Shown one piece after another: positions 7,063 through 13,776 of a DNA stretch of 29,677 nt; position 1 is the first letter of the stretch; each line of letters starts with the position of its first letter. This DNA comes from Chrysiogenales bacterium (GTDB taxonomy: Bacteria; Acidobacteriota; Aminicenantia; UBA2199): assembly GCA_004525465.1 (NCBI GenBank), contig SPCN01000002.1, positions 1-29,677 of the forward strand, in the 5' to 3' direction. The notes beneath the pieces are model-generated. The model was not told the DNA's origin. It did no database searches and saw only the letters and a program-made list of their open reading frames with translations. The translations under genes were made by a program, and so were the position numbers.

Positions 7063-8027
7063 TAGACCGGAATGACGCGGATGTTTTCGGCCAGTTCCTG
7101 GTGCAGCATGTTCTCGATGAACTGCAGGGTGCCCTTGGTGCTGCTAACACAGCCCTTACAGGCGCCCAGGTAACGGATATAGATGTTGACCTTCCCATCG
7201 GCTTCACGAATGTCGACAACCTCCAGGCTGCCGCCGTCCGCGGCCAGGGCCGGGCGGATCTTTTCGTCCAGCGCTTTTTCGATGGCCCGGTGTTTTTGGA
7301 TCAGGTTCTTGGCAGCGAAATCAGCGGCGTCGGCCTGGGCAAAAAGTTTTTCCTGTTCCATGGCCATGCGGGTATCGCGCAGGATGTCGACCAGGTAATA
7401 TTTGCGTTTTTCATGTCCGCCCGGGCGCAAGCAGGATTTGCAGAAAGCTCCGGCCTTGGTGTATTGGGTGATTTCTTCGACTGTTTTTAGATCATTTATG
7501 CGGATGACGTCCTTTATTGTGCGCAAACCGACGCGGGCGCACTCACAGACAATATCCTCCTCGACCAGGCTGGCCATGTCCACGCCCTTGTAGACCGAAG
7601 CCGCTTTCTTGATCACGTCGTAGGCCATGACGCTGCAATGCATCTTCTGGGGAGGGATGGCCGGTGTATCGGCGTTGTCGCGAAGCGATCTTTCCACCTC
7701 GATGTTGGTGATCTCCAGGGCTTGGTCCACGGTTTTGCCCACGGAGAGTTCGGCCATCATGTCCGATGAGGCGATGGCCGTGCCGCAGCCGAAGCTCTTG
7801 AATTTCGCTGCCAGGATGCGGTCGGTTTTCGGGTCCACGGCCCAATACAGGCGCACCGCGTCACCGCAGGCTTCGGCGCCCCAATCAGCCACTACCAGCC
7901 TTGCTCCCAGGGCTTTTGCTTCCGCTTCACTGATCTCGCCCCGGTGCCTGGGGTCGTTCATGCGCTCACTGACCTTGGCGGAATATTGTTCCCAGAGGGA
8001 GCCGCCGATTAAATCGTTCTTGGCCAT
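7062..8027 (-). CDS. nifU: NifU, iron-sulfur cluster scaffold protein (three domains)
   Basis: A full-length 321-residue NifU that assembles Fe-S clusters and hands them to target proteins. The N-terminal IscU-type scaffold has Cys54 (EACGD), Cys81 (FGCGTA) and Cys131 (HCSV). The central BFD-like [2Fe-2S] domain has Cys161, Cys163, Cys196 and Cys199 (CECARVG and CKSC). The C-terminal Nfu domain has CKGC (Cys290, Cys293). All expected ligands are present. The ATG (8025-8027) follows GAGG and lies 25 bases after nifS. The TAG stop at 7062-7064 is formed by the TA flank plus the first base of the inserted element, so the gene end was touched, but not broken, by the insertion. No nif nitrogenase genes are visible, so a housekeeping role is likely. 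Confidence 0.95.
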   Translation of the reverse strand: MAKNDLIGGSLWEQYSAKVSERMNDPRHRGEISEAEAKALGARLVVADWGAEACGDAVRLYWAVDPKTDRILAAKFKSFGCGTAIASSDMMAELSVGKTVDQALEITNIEVERSLRDNADTPAIPPQKMHCSVMAYDVIKKAASVYKGVDMASLVEEDIVCECARVGLRTIKDVIRINDLKTVEEITQYTKAGAFCKSCLRPGGHEKRKYYLVDILRDTRMAMEQEKLFAQADAADFAAKNLIQKHRAIEKALDEKIRPALAADGGSLEVVDIREADGKVNIYIRYLGACKGCVSSTKGTLQFIENMLHQELAENIRVIPV

Positions 8028-8052
8028 TTTTCCTCACTCATGCTTCACGCTT

Positions 8053-9228
8053 TTACTTGTCATTTTTATAGGTCGAAGATATCTCCCGCAGCCTCTGTGC
8101 CGACTGGCGGATCACCTCGGCGGCCTGGTCGATCTCCTCTGCGGTGCTGAAGCGCGACAGGCTGAAGCGGATGCTGGTATGGGCCAGATCGTCGCTGATG
8201 CCCATGGCCACAAAAGTCGGGTTGGGCTCAAGCGATTCGGAAGCGCAGGCGCTGCCCGTGGAGGCTGCCACGCCGTTGGCGTTCAGGTCCCAGATCATGG
8301 CTTCGCCTTCGATGCCGCGGAAACTGGCCAGGATGGTGTTCGGGGTGCGCAGTTTGCGTTTTCCCACCACCATGGTGTCGGGGATGGCCAGGATGGCGTC
8401 CTCGAGCCGGTCACGCAGGCGGCGGACTGAACTGTCTTCGTAGGCCAGGTTGTCGACCGCCATTTCCATGGCCAGACCCATGCCGATAAGGTAGGGGACG
8501 TTGACCGTTCCGGCCCGCTTGCCGCTCATCTGCTCACCGCCGTGAAGTAGCGGTGTCAGCTTCAGGCCCTTGCGAATGAACAGGCCGCCGACACCCTTGG
8601 GGCCGTGGAACTTGTGGGCGCTGAAGGTGAGAAAATCGACCGGCACCCGGCCCAGGTCCACGCTGACCTTGCCGATCGCCTGCACGGCATCGCTGTGAAA
8701 GAGTATGCCGTTTTTACGGCAGATCTCCGCCAGTTCTTGCACCGGGAAGACCAGCCCGGTCTCGTTGTTGGCCCACATGACCGAGACCAGGGCGGTGCGG
8801 TCGGGATGGATGTGCTGGCGCAGCGTTTCGCCGTCCACGGTGCCGTCGCTGTTGACCGGCATGTACTTGACCTTCGCGCCCAGGCTTTCCAGGAATGCGC
8901 AGCAGTTGAGCACGCAGGGGTGCTCCACCTGGGTGGTGACGATCTCGCTTTTGGGACCGTTGCGGATCAGATCGAAGTAGACGCTCTTGAGCACATGGTT
9001 GTTGCCTTCGCAGGCGCAGCTGTTGATGATGATGTCGTCCTCGTCGCCGGCGCCGATGCCGGCGTAAAGCCGGTCCATGGCCAGGCGCATGGCGGGGTGG
9101 GTTTCGGTGCCGAAGCTGTGCAGGGAGTTTGGATTGCCGTACTGCTGGCAGAAAAACGGCTCCATGGCCTCCTTGACCCGCGGGTCGACGATGGTTGTGG
9201 CGTTGTTGTCCAGGTAAATCCTATTCAT
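8053..9228 (-). CDS. nifS: cysteine desulfurase NifS
   Basis: A 391-residue PLP-dependent cysteine desulfurase that frees sulfur from cysteine as a persulfide and passes it to NifU. The N-terminus MNRIYLDNNATT is the family start. The PLP lysine is Lys206 (SAHKFHGPKG), and the persulfide cysteine is Cys328 (GSACASESLEP). The loop usually written TSCATE is NSCACEGNN here. Three in-frame starts are possible. I prefer the ATG at 9226-9228 because GGAG lies eight bases upstream; the ATG at 9238-9240 would add MERN. It is transcribed from the promoter at 9257-9285, followed directly by nifU. Confidence 0.95.
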   Translation of the reverse strand: MNRIYLDNNATTIVDPRVKEAMEPFFCQQYGNPNSLHSFGTETHPAMRLAMDRLYAGIGAGDEDDIIINSCACEGNNHVLKSVYFDLIRNGPKSEIVTTQVEHPCVLNCCAFLESLGAKVKYMPVNSDGTVDGETLRQHIHPDRTALVSVMWANNETGLVFPVQELAEICRKNGILFHSDAVQAIGKVSVDLGRVPVDFLTFSAHKFHGPKGVGGLFIRKGLKLTPLLHGGEQMSGKRAGTVNVPYLIGMGLAMEMAVDNLAYEDSSVRRLRDRLEDAILAIPDTMVVGKRKLRTPNTILASFRGIEGEAMIWDLNANGVAASTGSACASESLEPNPTFVAMGISDDLAHTSIRFSLSRFSTAEEIDQAAEVIRQSAQRLREISSTYKNDK

Positions 9229-9256
9229 ATTGCGCTCCATAAAACCACCCCCCCTT

Positions 9257-9285
9257 ATTATAAGTTCAACGGTTGCAGATTTCAA
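9257..9285 (-). promoter_or_regulatory. sigma-70 promoter of nifS-nifU
   Basis: On the minus strand TTGAAA (9280-9285), a 17-base spacer and a perfect TATAAT (9257-9262). The RNA would start near 9250. Just downstream is a run of seven G (about 9248-9254), an unusual leader. No Rrf2/IscR-type site could be identified by eye. Confidence 0.7.
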
Positions 9286-9339
9286 TAGCCGCGGCCAATA
9301 AAATCCTTATATCGGTAATCTTTAATGATATTTTTCGCT

Positions 9340-9657
9340 TCATTTATTTTGAGAGCGGATCATGGTCAGCATCATCTTGAACGGGGTGAGGGCCTTGAGC
9401 GCATGCGACTGCTGGGCAGGCATGACCAGCAATTCTCCCTCGTTGACCAGGTGGGGGACCCCGGCGATGCGAATCTCGGCCCGGCCGTCGATTACCTGGA
9501 CCAGGGCGTCGAAAGGTGCGGTGTGCTCACTCAGGGCCTGGCCCTGGTCAAAGGCGAACAGCGTGACCGTGCCGGTCTCTTTTTCGACGATGGTCTTGCT
9601 GACGATGGCCCCCTTCTGGTAGGCCGCCAGCTCTTGCAAATTCATTATTTCGGGCAT
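9340..9657 (-). CDS. small cupin-domain protein
   Basis: A 105-residue single-cupin protein. The start ATG at 9655-9657 follows a perfect AGGAGG that sits between the hcp stop and this gene, 13 bases away. The beta-barrel pattern is visible: GQALSEHTAPFDALVQVIDG (motif 1, with only one of the two usual histidines), then GVPHLVNEGELLVMPAQQSHAL (motif 2, with the second-motif His). The metal site is therefore partial. Proteins of this type often follow hcp or other redox genes in anaerobes. It is the last gene of the tetR-ferredoxin-hcp operon, and its substrate is unknown. Confidence 0.8.
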   Translation of the reverse strand: MPEIMNLQELAAYQKGAIVSKTIVEKETGTVTLFAFDQGQALSEHTAPFDALVQVIDGRAEIRIAGVPHLVNEGELLVMPAQQSHALKALTPFKMMLTMIRSQNK

Positions 9658-9670
9658 GGGTTCCTCCTGA

Positions 9671-11335
9671 TTATTTTTCGCCCTGCAGGCAGAGGCGAAT
9701 ATCTTCATCGGCCGTGCCGATGGGTCTGATGGCAAATTTTTCCACGAGTACTTTCAAGACGTTGGGCGTGATGAATGCCGGCAATGTCGGCCCCAGCCGG
9801 ATGTTGCGCAAGCCCAGTGCCAGCAGGGTGAGCAGCACCACGACCGCCTTCTGCTCATACCAGGAAAGGATGAGCGACAGCGGCAGATCATTGATTCCGA
9901 CCCCGAAAGCTTCGGCAAGGGCTTGGGCGATGCGGATGGCAGAGTAGGAGTCGTTGCATTGGCCGACGTCCAGCAGCCGCGGCAGGCCCTCGATGGTCCC
10001 GAAGTCGAGCTTGTTGAAGCGAAACTTGCCGCAGGCCAGAGTGAGGATGAGGCAGTCGGCCGGAACTTTTTCGGCGAACTCGGTGTAATAGTTCCGTCCC
10101 GACTTGGCGCCGTCACAACCACCTACTAGGAAAAAATGCCTGATCTTTCCGGCCTTGACCGCGGCGACCACCTGGGCGGCGGCGCCGAGTACCGCCTGGT
10201 GACCGAACCCGACGGTGATCGTCTTTCCCGGTTCGTCGGCAGGGAAACCTCCCAGCTCAATGGCCTTGGCAATCAGGAGTGAGAAATCCCTGCGCTCGGA
10301 GATGTGGGCCACTCCAGGCCAGGCCACCAGCCCGGTTGTGAATATCCTGTCCATATAGGATGCTTTCGGCTTCTGGATGCAGTTTGTGGTCATGAGTATG
10401 GCGCCGGGAAAGCGCTCGAACTCTTTCTGTTGATCCTGCCAGGCGCCGCCGTAATTGCCGGCCAGGTGGCTGAATTTCTTCAGGCCTGGGTAGCCGTGAG
10501 CCGGGAGCATCTCGCCGTGGGTGTATATCTGCACGCCTCGTCCTTCGGTCTGGCGCAGCAATTCATCCAGGTCAAGGAGATCGTGCCCCGAGATCAGGAT
10601 GGCCGGTCCTTTTTTCACTCCCAGCGCTACCGGGGTAGGGACGGGATGACCGAAACGTCCGGTGTTGCCCTTGTCCAGCATTTCCATGCAGCGCAGGTTG
10701 ACCAGGCCCAGTTCCATGTTCAGATCCACCAGGTCGGCTGCGCCCAAACTTTCATCAACCAGCGCCGCCAGGGCCTTGTAGAAAAAAGCGGAAACAACTT
10801 CATCGGTTTCGCCGAGAATGCCGGCATGGTCGGCGTAGGCGGCCATGCCCTTCAGCCCGTAAACCAGCAGTTCGCGCAGGCTGCGGATATCGGGGTTCAA
10901 TTGCGGGTTGGCCATGATGCCGGTCATGGCGCCCTGTTTGAGCAGCCCTGCCATGGTCCCGGCCGGAATGAATTCCACCGCTTCGGCAAGCTGCTCCGAA
11001 AAGGCCCGGCCGTTCTTTTTTAAATAGAGTTCATGAAATTTATCTTTCAGGGTTTTTTTGATCTTGTAAGAACTGTCGATCCAGCCCTTGAGGCGCTGGG
11101 GGTCGAAGTCGACGTTGGTCACGGTGGTAAACAGGGCTTCGATCACGAAAAGATCCGTGCGCCCGTCGGCGTAGCCTAGTTCGCGCAAGCGCTGGCCCAG
11201 AACGCCGATGCCCTTCAGTTCATTCAGCAACAGGTCCTGCAGCAGAGATACTTCAGGGCTCTTGCCGCAAACCCCGACGCGGGTGCAAGCCTGACTATTG
11301 CTGGTTTGTTCGCATTGATAGCAAAACATGTTCAT
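9671..11335 (-). CDS. hcp: hybrid-cluster protein Hcp (hydroxylamine reductase / NO reductase)
   Basis: A 554-residue hybrid cluster protein. It reduces hydroxylamine to ammonia in vitro and is credited with removing NO or S-nitrosylation in cells. The N-terminal cluster ligands are in MNMFCYQCEQT with later cysteines QAC and GVCGK. Hybrid-cluster ligands are visible as His and Glu in THGEMLPAHGYP, Cys in TTNCIQKP, Cys in VGGCDGAKSGRNYY, Cys in LACGKFRFN, Cys in GQCNDSYSA, and Glu/Lys in WYEQKA. All expected residues are kept. The ATG (11333-11335) has AGGAG seven bases upstream. It lies between the ferredoxin-like gene, its likely electron donor, and a cupin gene. Confidence 0.96.
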   Translation of the reverse strand: MNMFCYQCEQTSNSQACTRVGVCGKSPEVSLLQDLLLNELKGIGVLGQRLRELGYADGRTDLFVIEALFTTVTNVDFDPQRLKGWIDSSYKIKKTLKDKFHELYLKKNGRAFSEQLAEAVEFIPAGTMAGLLKQGAMTGIMANPQLNPDIRSLRELLVYGLKGMAAYADHAGILGETDEVVSAFFYKALAALVDESLGAADLVDLNMELGLVNLRCMEMLDKGNTGRFGHPVPTPVALGVKKGPAILISGHDLLDLDELLRQTEGRGVQIYTHGEMLPAHGYPGLKKFSHLAGNYGGAWQDQQKEFERFPGAILMTTNCIQKPKASYMDRIFTTGLVAWPGVAHISERRDFSLLIAKAIELGGFPADEPGKTITVGFGHQAVLGAAAQVVAAVKAGKIRHFFLVGGCDGAKSGRNYYTEFAEKVPADCLILTLACGKFRFNKLDFGTIEGLPRLLDVGQCNDSYSAIRIAQALAEAFGVGINDLPLSLILSWYEQKAVVVLLTLLALGLRNIRLGPTLPAFITPNVLKVLVEKFAIRPIGTADEDIRLCLQGEK

Positions 11336-11347
11336 GATTTTCTCCTT

Positions 11348-12217
11348 TTATTTTATTTCAAGCAACTGCCCTTGCAGCGAGATCTTGTATTCGTGGAGCG
11401 GTATTTGTTTGCCCGACTGGGTCAGGGCCCGGCGCACCAGGGCCACCGTGCCCGAACAGCAGGGAACTTCCATGTGCACCACGTGCAGGGAATGGATCGG
11501 GTGCAGGGTGAAAATCGCGGTCAGCTTGTCCAGGTACTGCTCGATGGTATGGTCCAGTTTGGGGCAGAAGACGACTGGAATTTTGTTTTTGACAAAGTCA
11601 CTGTGAAAAGCGGCATAGGCGAAGGGAACGCAGTCGGCCGCGATCAGCAGGTCGGCGTTGTCGAAAAAAGAGGCCTGGGGATTGAGCAGCTGCAATTGCA
11701 CTGGCCAGGTTTTCAGTTCCGAGAGGGATGGGTCCGGCGGCGTTACCGCGACGGCAGGTGGTGCAGCGCTGCCGCGCCGGTCTTGCTGGCGCGACCCGGG
11801 ACAGCCGTGGGTCTCCGCTGAGGCTGCTGCCGGTTCCGGGGAGCAGCAGGGCGGAACTTGGCTCTGCTTCGGCAGGGGAATGTTGTGATCTGCCAGGTAC
11901 TGCCGCGCCTGTTCAAGATATATTCCTTCGTTATGGGCGGCAAGATGATCGAGGTGGGCGCGAATGACGTTTTCGCCCTGGGTCACGATATTGGCCATGA
12001 CCTGCATCTCGTCATAGGGTTCGGCTTCCCGTTCCTCGACGTGGATGGCGCCCAGCGGGCAGGTGCCGATGCAGGCGCCCAGCCCGTCGCAGAACAGGTC
12101 GGATACCAGCCGGGCCTTGCCGTCGATGAGCTGCAACGCCCCTTCGGGACAATTGGGCAGGCATTGGCCGCAGCCGTTGCAGACCTCAGTGTCAATACGG
12201 ATTATTTTTCTTTTCAA
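11348..12217 (-). CDS. two-[4Fe-4S] ferredoxin-type protein with C-terminal Cys-rich domain, partner of Hcp
   Basis: A 289-residue protein. The N-terminal ferredoxin domain has CNGCGQCLPNCPEG and CDGLGACIGTCPLG, two [4Fe-4S] sites. A variable, Pro/Ala-rich linker with extra cysteines (about residues 118-150) follows. The C-terminal domain has ADCVPFAYAAFH, FCPKLDHTIEQY and MEVPCCSG, a set of cysteines typical of this Hcp-linked family. It probably passes electrons to Hcp in place of the Hcr reductase of enterobacteria. The start appears to be TTG (12215-12217) with AGGAG seven bases upstream; it lies one base after the tetR stop codon, so translation is coupled. The function is inferred from context. 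Confidence 0.85.
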   Translation of the reverse strand: MKRKIIRIDTEVCNGCGQCLPNCPEGALQLIDGKARLVSDLFCDGLGACIGTCPLGAIHVEEREAEPYDEMQVMANIVTQGENVIRAHLDHLAAHNEGIYLEQARQYLADHNIPLPKQSQVPPCCSPEPAAASAETHGCPGSRQQDRRGSAAPPAVAVTPPDPSLSELKTWPVQLQLLNPQASFFDNADLLIAADCVPFAYAAFHSDFVKNKIPVVFCPKLDHTIEQYLDKLTAIFTLHPIHSLHVVHMEVPCCSGTVALVRRALTQSGKQIPLHEYKISLQGQLLEIK

Positions 12218-12218
12218 G

Positions 12219-12812
12219 TCAATCTCCTTTTGGAATACTGATCAGTGTTTCTATGGAGCGCCATAGTTTCTTCCCGGCCCGCATCAGGTCAAAGCTGTAG
12301 CCGCTGACCCGCCACTGCATGACCAAAAGGCGTAGCGAGCCCATGATCATTATGAACAAATGCTCGGCGGGAAGATTATGGATCGCTTTTTGCCGTTGTC
12401 CGTTGCGGATGGTCGTAAGCAAAAGACGGCGGTGGCTGCCCAGCACCTGGTGGATCTTGGCGGCAAGTTGCGGATCATTCTGGAACAGGTTCTCGGCGAA
12501 CATTACCGTGGCCAGTACGGGATCGCCGGCAAAGGTGCGGCAACGGTCAAGGACAAACAGTTGGACCTTGGCCAGGCTTTCACAGTCACAGGCGTTGATC
12601 TCGGCGAGAAGCTGCGCCGAACTGCTGGCAAAAAGGTCGATAACGGTGCTCAGGATCTGCGCCTTGTTCCGAAAATGGCGGTACACCGCCGCGCCGCTGA
12701 ATCCGACCCGGGCGGCGATGTTCTCGATGGTCAGCGCTTGCAGTCCCTGGTCGGAGATGATGGCCAGGGCGGCGGCGATGATCTCTTTCTGTCTGGCCGT
12801 GATCACTTTCAT
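12219..12812 (-). CDS. TetR/AcrR-family regulator, first gene of the hcp operon
   Basis: A 197-residue TetR-type regulator. The N-terminal DNA-binding domain is typical (AALAIISDQGLQALTIENIA, ARVGFSGAAVYRHFRNKAQI). The C-terminal ligand domain is helical with several cysteines (NACDCES, DRCRT), which might sense redox or nitrosative signals. I chose the ATG at 12810-12812 with AGGA upstream; the GTG two codons earlier lies too close to that site. It is the first gene of tetR-ferredoxin-hcp-cupin, and a palindrome at 12824-12843 lies over its predicted RNA start, so autoregulation of the whole operon is likely. The inducer is unknown. Confidence 0.9.
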   Translation of the reverse strand: MKVITARQKEIIAAALAIISDQGLQALTIENIAARVGFSGAAVYRHFRNKAQILSTVIDLFASSSAQLLAEINACDCESLAKVQLFVLDRCRTFAGDPVLATVMFAENLFQNDPQLAAKIHQVLGSHRRLLLTTIRNGQRQKAIHNLPAEHLFIMIMGSLRLLVMQWRVSGYSFDLMRAGKKLWRSIETLISIPKGD

Positions 12813-12823
12813 TTCCACTTCCT

Positions 12824-12843
12824 GTTAGTTAATAGTCACTAAC
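12824..12843. promoter_or_regulatory. TetR-type operator palindrome
   Basis: The sequence GTTAGTTAATAGTCACTAAC has perfect 6-base arms and eight of ten symmetric positions overall. It starts about seven bases past the -10 box of the tetR promoter, so a bound repressor would cover the RNA start. A half-site-like ACTAAT also lies in the divergent promoter at 12933-12938. Assignment to this TetR is by position. Confidence 0.75.
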
Positions 12844-12849
12844 ATAACC

Positions 12850-12878
12850 ATTATAGTATCAATAAGGCATTCTGTCAA
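12850..12878 (-). promoter_or_regulatory. consensus sigma-70 promoter of the tetR-fd-hcp-cupin operon
   Basis: On the minus strand a perfect TTGACA (12873-12878), a 17-base spacer and a perfect TATAAT (12850-12855). Full-consensus promoters are usually held down by a repressor, which fits the palindrome directly downstream. Confidence 0.85.
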
Positions 12879-12908
12879 CTCCTTTCTCGATTTTTTCTTT
12901 TTTGGCGG

Positions 12909-12938
12909 TTGACAGAAAAAAGTCCCTGTGTTACTAAT
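12909..12938 (+). promoter_or_regulatory. divergent promoter of the PAP2-like gene
   Basis: On the plus strand TTGACA (12909-12914) is followed, after an 18-base spacer, by ACTAAT (12933-12938), which matches four of six -10 bases. It would give a leader of about 60 bases before the ATG at 13005. The -10 region resembles half of the TetR operator. Confidence 0.4.
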
Positions 12939-13004
12939 GGGCCTAGCCGCGGACTCCCGGACGCTTTTCCTTTCCGGACCCCTTGGCCAACCCGGATCAA
13001 TGCC

Positions 13005-13730
13005 ATGAACCAGATGAACGTCGAGTCTCGTTTGCGCCCAGGGCATGAGCAATACCCCTGGCGGTTTTTTTTCGGCTACCTGGCCGCGGCCATCCTGTTC
13101 CGCTACCTGTGCCACAGTTTGATGCTGATCCCGGTCCTGTTCAACGAGCTGCGGCCGGCGCCGACGGTTCCCGACCTGGTTTTGGCCCTGGTGCCGCGCC
13201 TGGACTGGCTGGCACACATCAATTATTACCTCTGGATAGCCTGTTATTTCCCTCCCGCCCTGTACCTGCTTTACCGCGATCGCAAGCTTTTCGCCCGCTT
13301 CATCATCCTGGACGGGATCATTTCCCTGAGCCGCGGCCTGATGATCCCGCTGACAGGCCTGGGCCCGCCGCACGGGGCCGACCTTAACGCCATGCGCCCC
13401 TTTTCCTTGTGGACGACCTGGTGGCAGCTGGTCAATCCTTACCGCGCCCTGATCGGTGACACGGCCGGGATCTACCTTACCAAGGACATGTTCTTTTCCG
13501 GACACATCGCCACCACGTTCCTGCTGTATTTATTCGCGCGCCGGCTGGGGAAAATGGAATCCCGGGTATTTCTGGTTCTGCAGATCTTTTCGCTGCTGGT
13601 GGTTTTCTTTTCCCACCTGCATTATACCATCGATGTCATCGGCGCCTACGCCATTACCTTCACTGTTTTCACCCTGGGCAATCGCTTATTGTGCCGAAAC
13701 TTCCCCCGCTTCAACTGCCAGGGCTTTTGA
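13005..13730 (+). CDS. PAP2_C / sphingomyelin-synthase-like membrane phosphotransferase
   Basis: A 241-residue protein with six predicted membrane spans. Two motifs match the sphingomyelin-synthase/PAP2_C family: KDMFFSGHIATT with His167, and HLHYTIDVIGAYAIT with His206 and Asp210, the His-His-Asp triad that transfers a phosphate head group. The family moves a phospho-head group between a phospholipid and a lipid alcohol; a bacterial member could make or remodel phosphosphingolipids or related lipids. Enzyme chemistry follows from the triad, but the substrates are unknown. The start at 13005 is uncertain, because only a weak GGA lies upstream and the ATG at 13014 is an alternative. Its TGA stop overlaps the -35 box of the next gene. 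Confidence 0.85.
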   Translation: MNQMNVESRLRPGHEQYPWRFFFGYLAAAILFRYLCHSLMLIPVLFNELRPAPTVPDLVLALVPRLDWLAHINYYLWIACYFPPALYLLYRDRKLFARFIILDGIISLSRGLMIPLTGLGPPHGADLNAMRPFSLWTTWWQLVNPYRALIGDTAGIYLTKDMFFSGHIATTFLLYLFARRLGKMESRVFLVLQIFSLLVVFFSHLHYTIDVIGAYAITFTVFTLGNRLLCRNFPRFNCQGF

Positions 13731-13755
13731 CAAAAAAAATCGTATTATTTACAAT
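13727..13755 (+). promoter_or_regulatory. sigma-70 promoter of the 13777 membrane protein gene
   Basis: TTGACA (13727-13732, perfect) overlaps the stop codon of the PAP2-like gene, with a 17-base spacer and TACAAT (13750-13755, five of six). An AAGGAGG site follows before the ATG at 13777. Confidence 0.75.
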
Positions 13756-13776
13756 CAAATAATAAAGGAGGGTCAT

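Noticed and set aside
6856..7064. CRISPR repeat or att-site interpretation of the inverted-repeat element
   Set aside because: There is only one pair of inverted ends, no direct-repeat/spacer periodicity and no integrase or tRNA nearby.
8053..12812. One large nif/hcp operon covering nifS-nifU and tetR-fd-hcp-cupin
   Set aside because: nifS has its own near-consensus promoter at 9257-9285 after the cupin gene, so separate transcription is more likely, although read-through cannot be excluded.
12909..13004. A longer N-terminus for the PAP2-like protein, starting at a TTG at 12909
   Set aside because: That TTG is part of the -35 hexamer TTGACA, so it would not be transcribed. The extra 32 residues have no family similarity.
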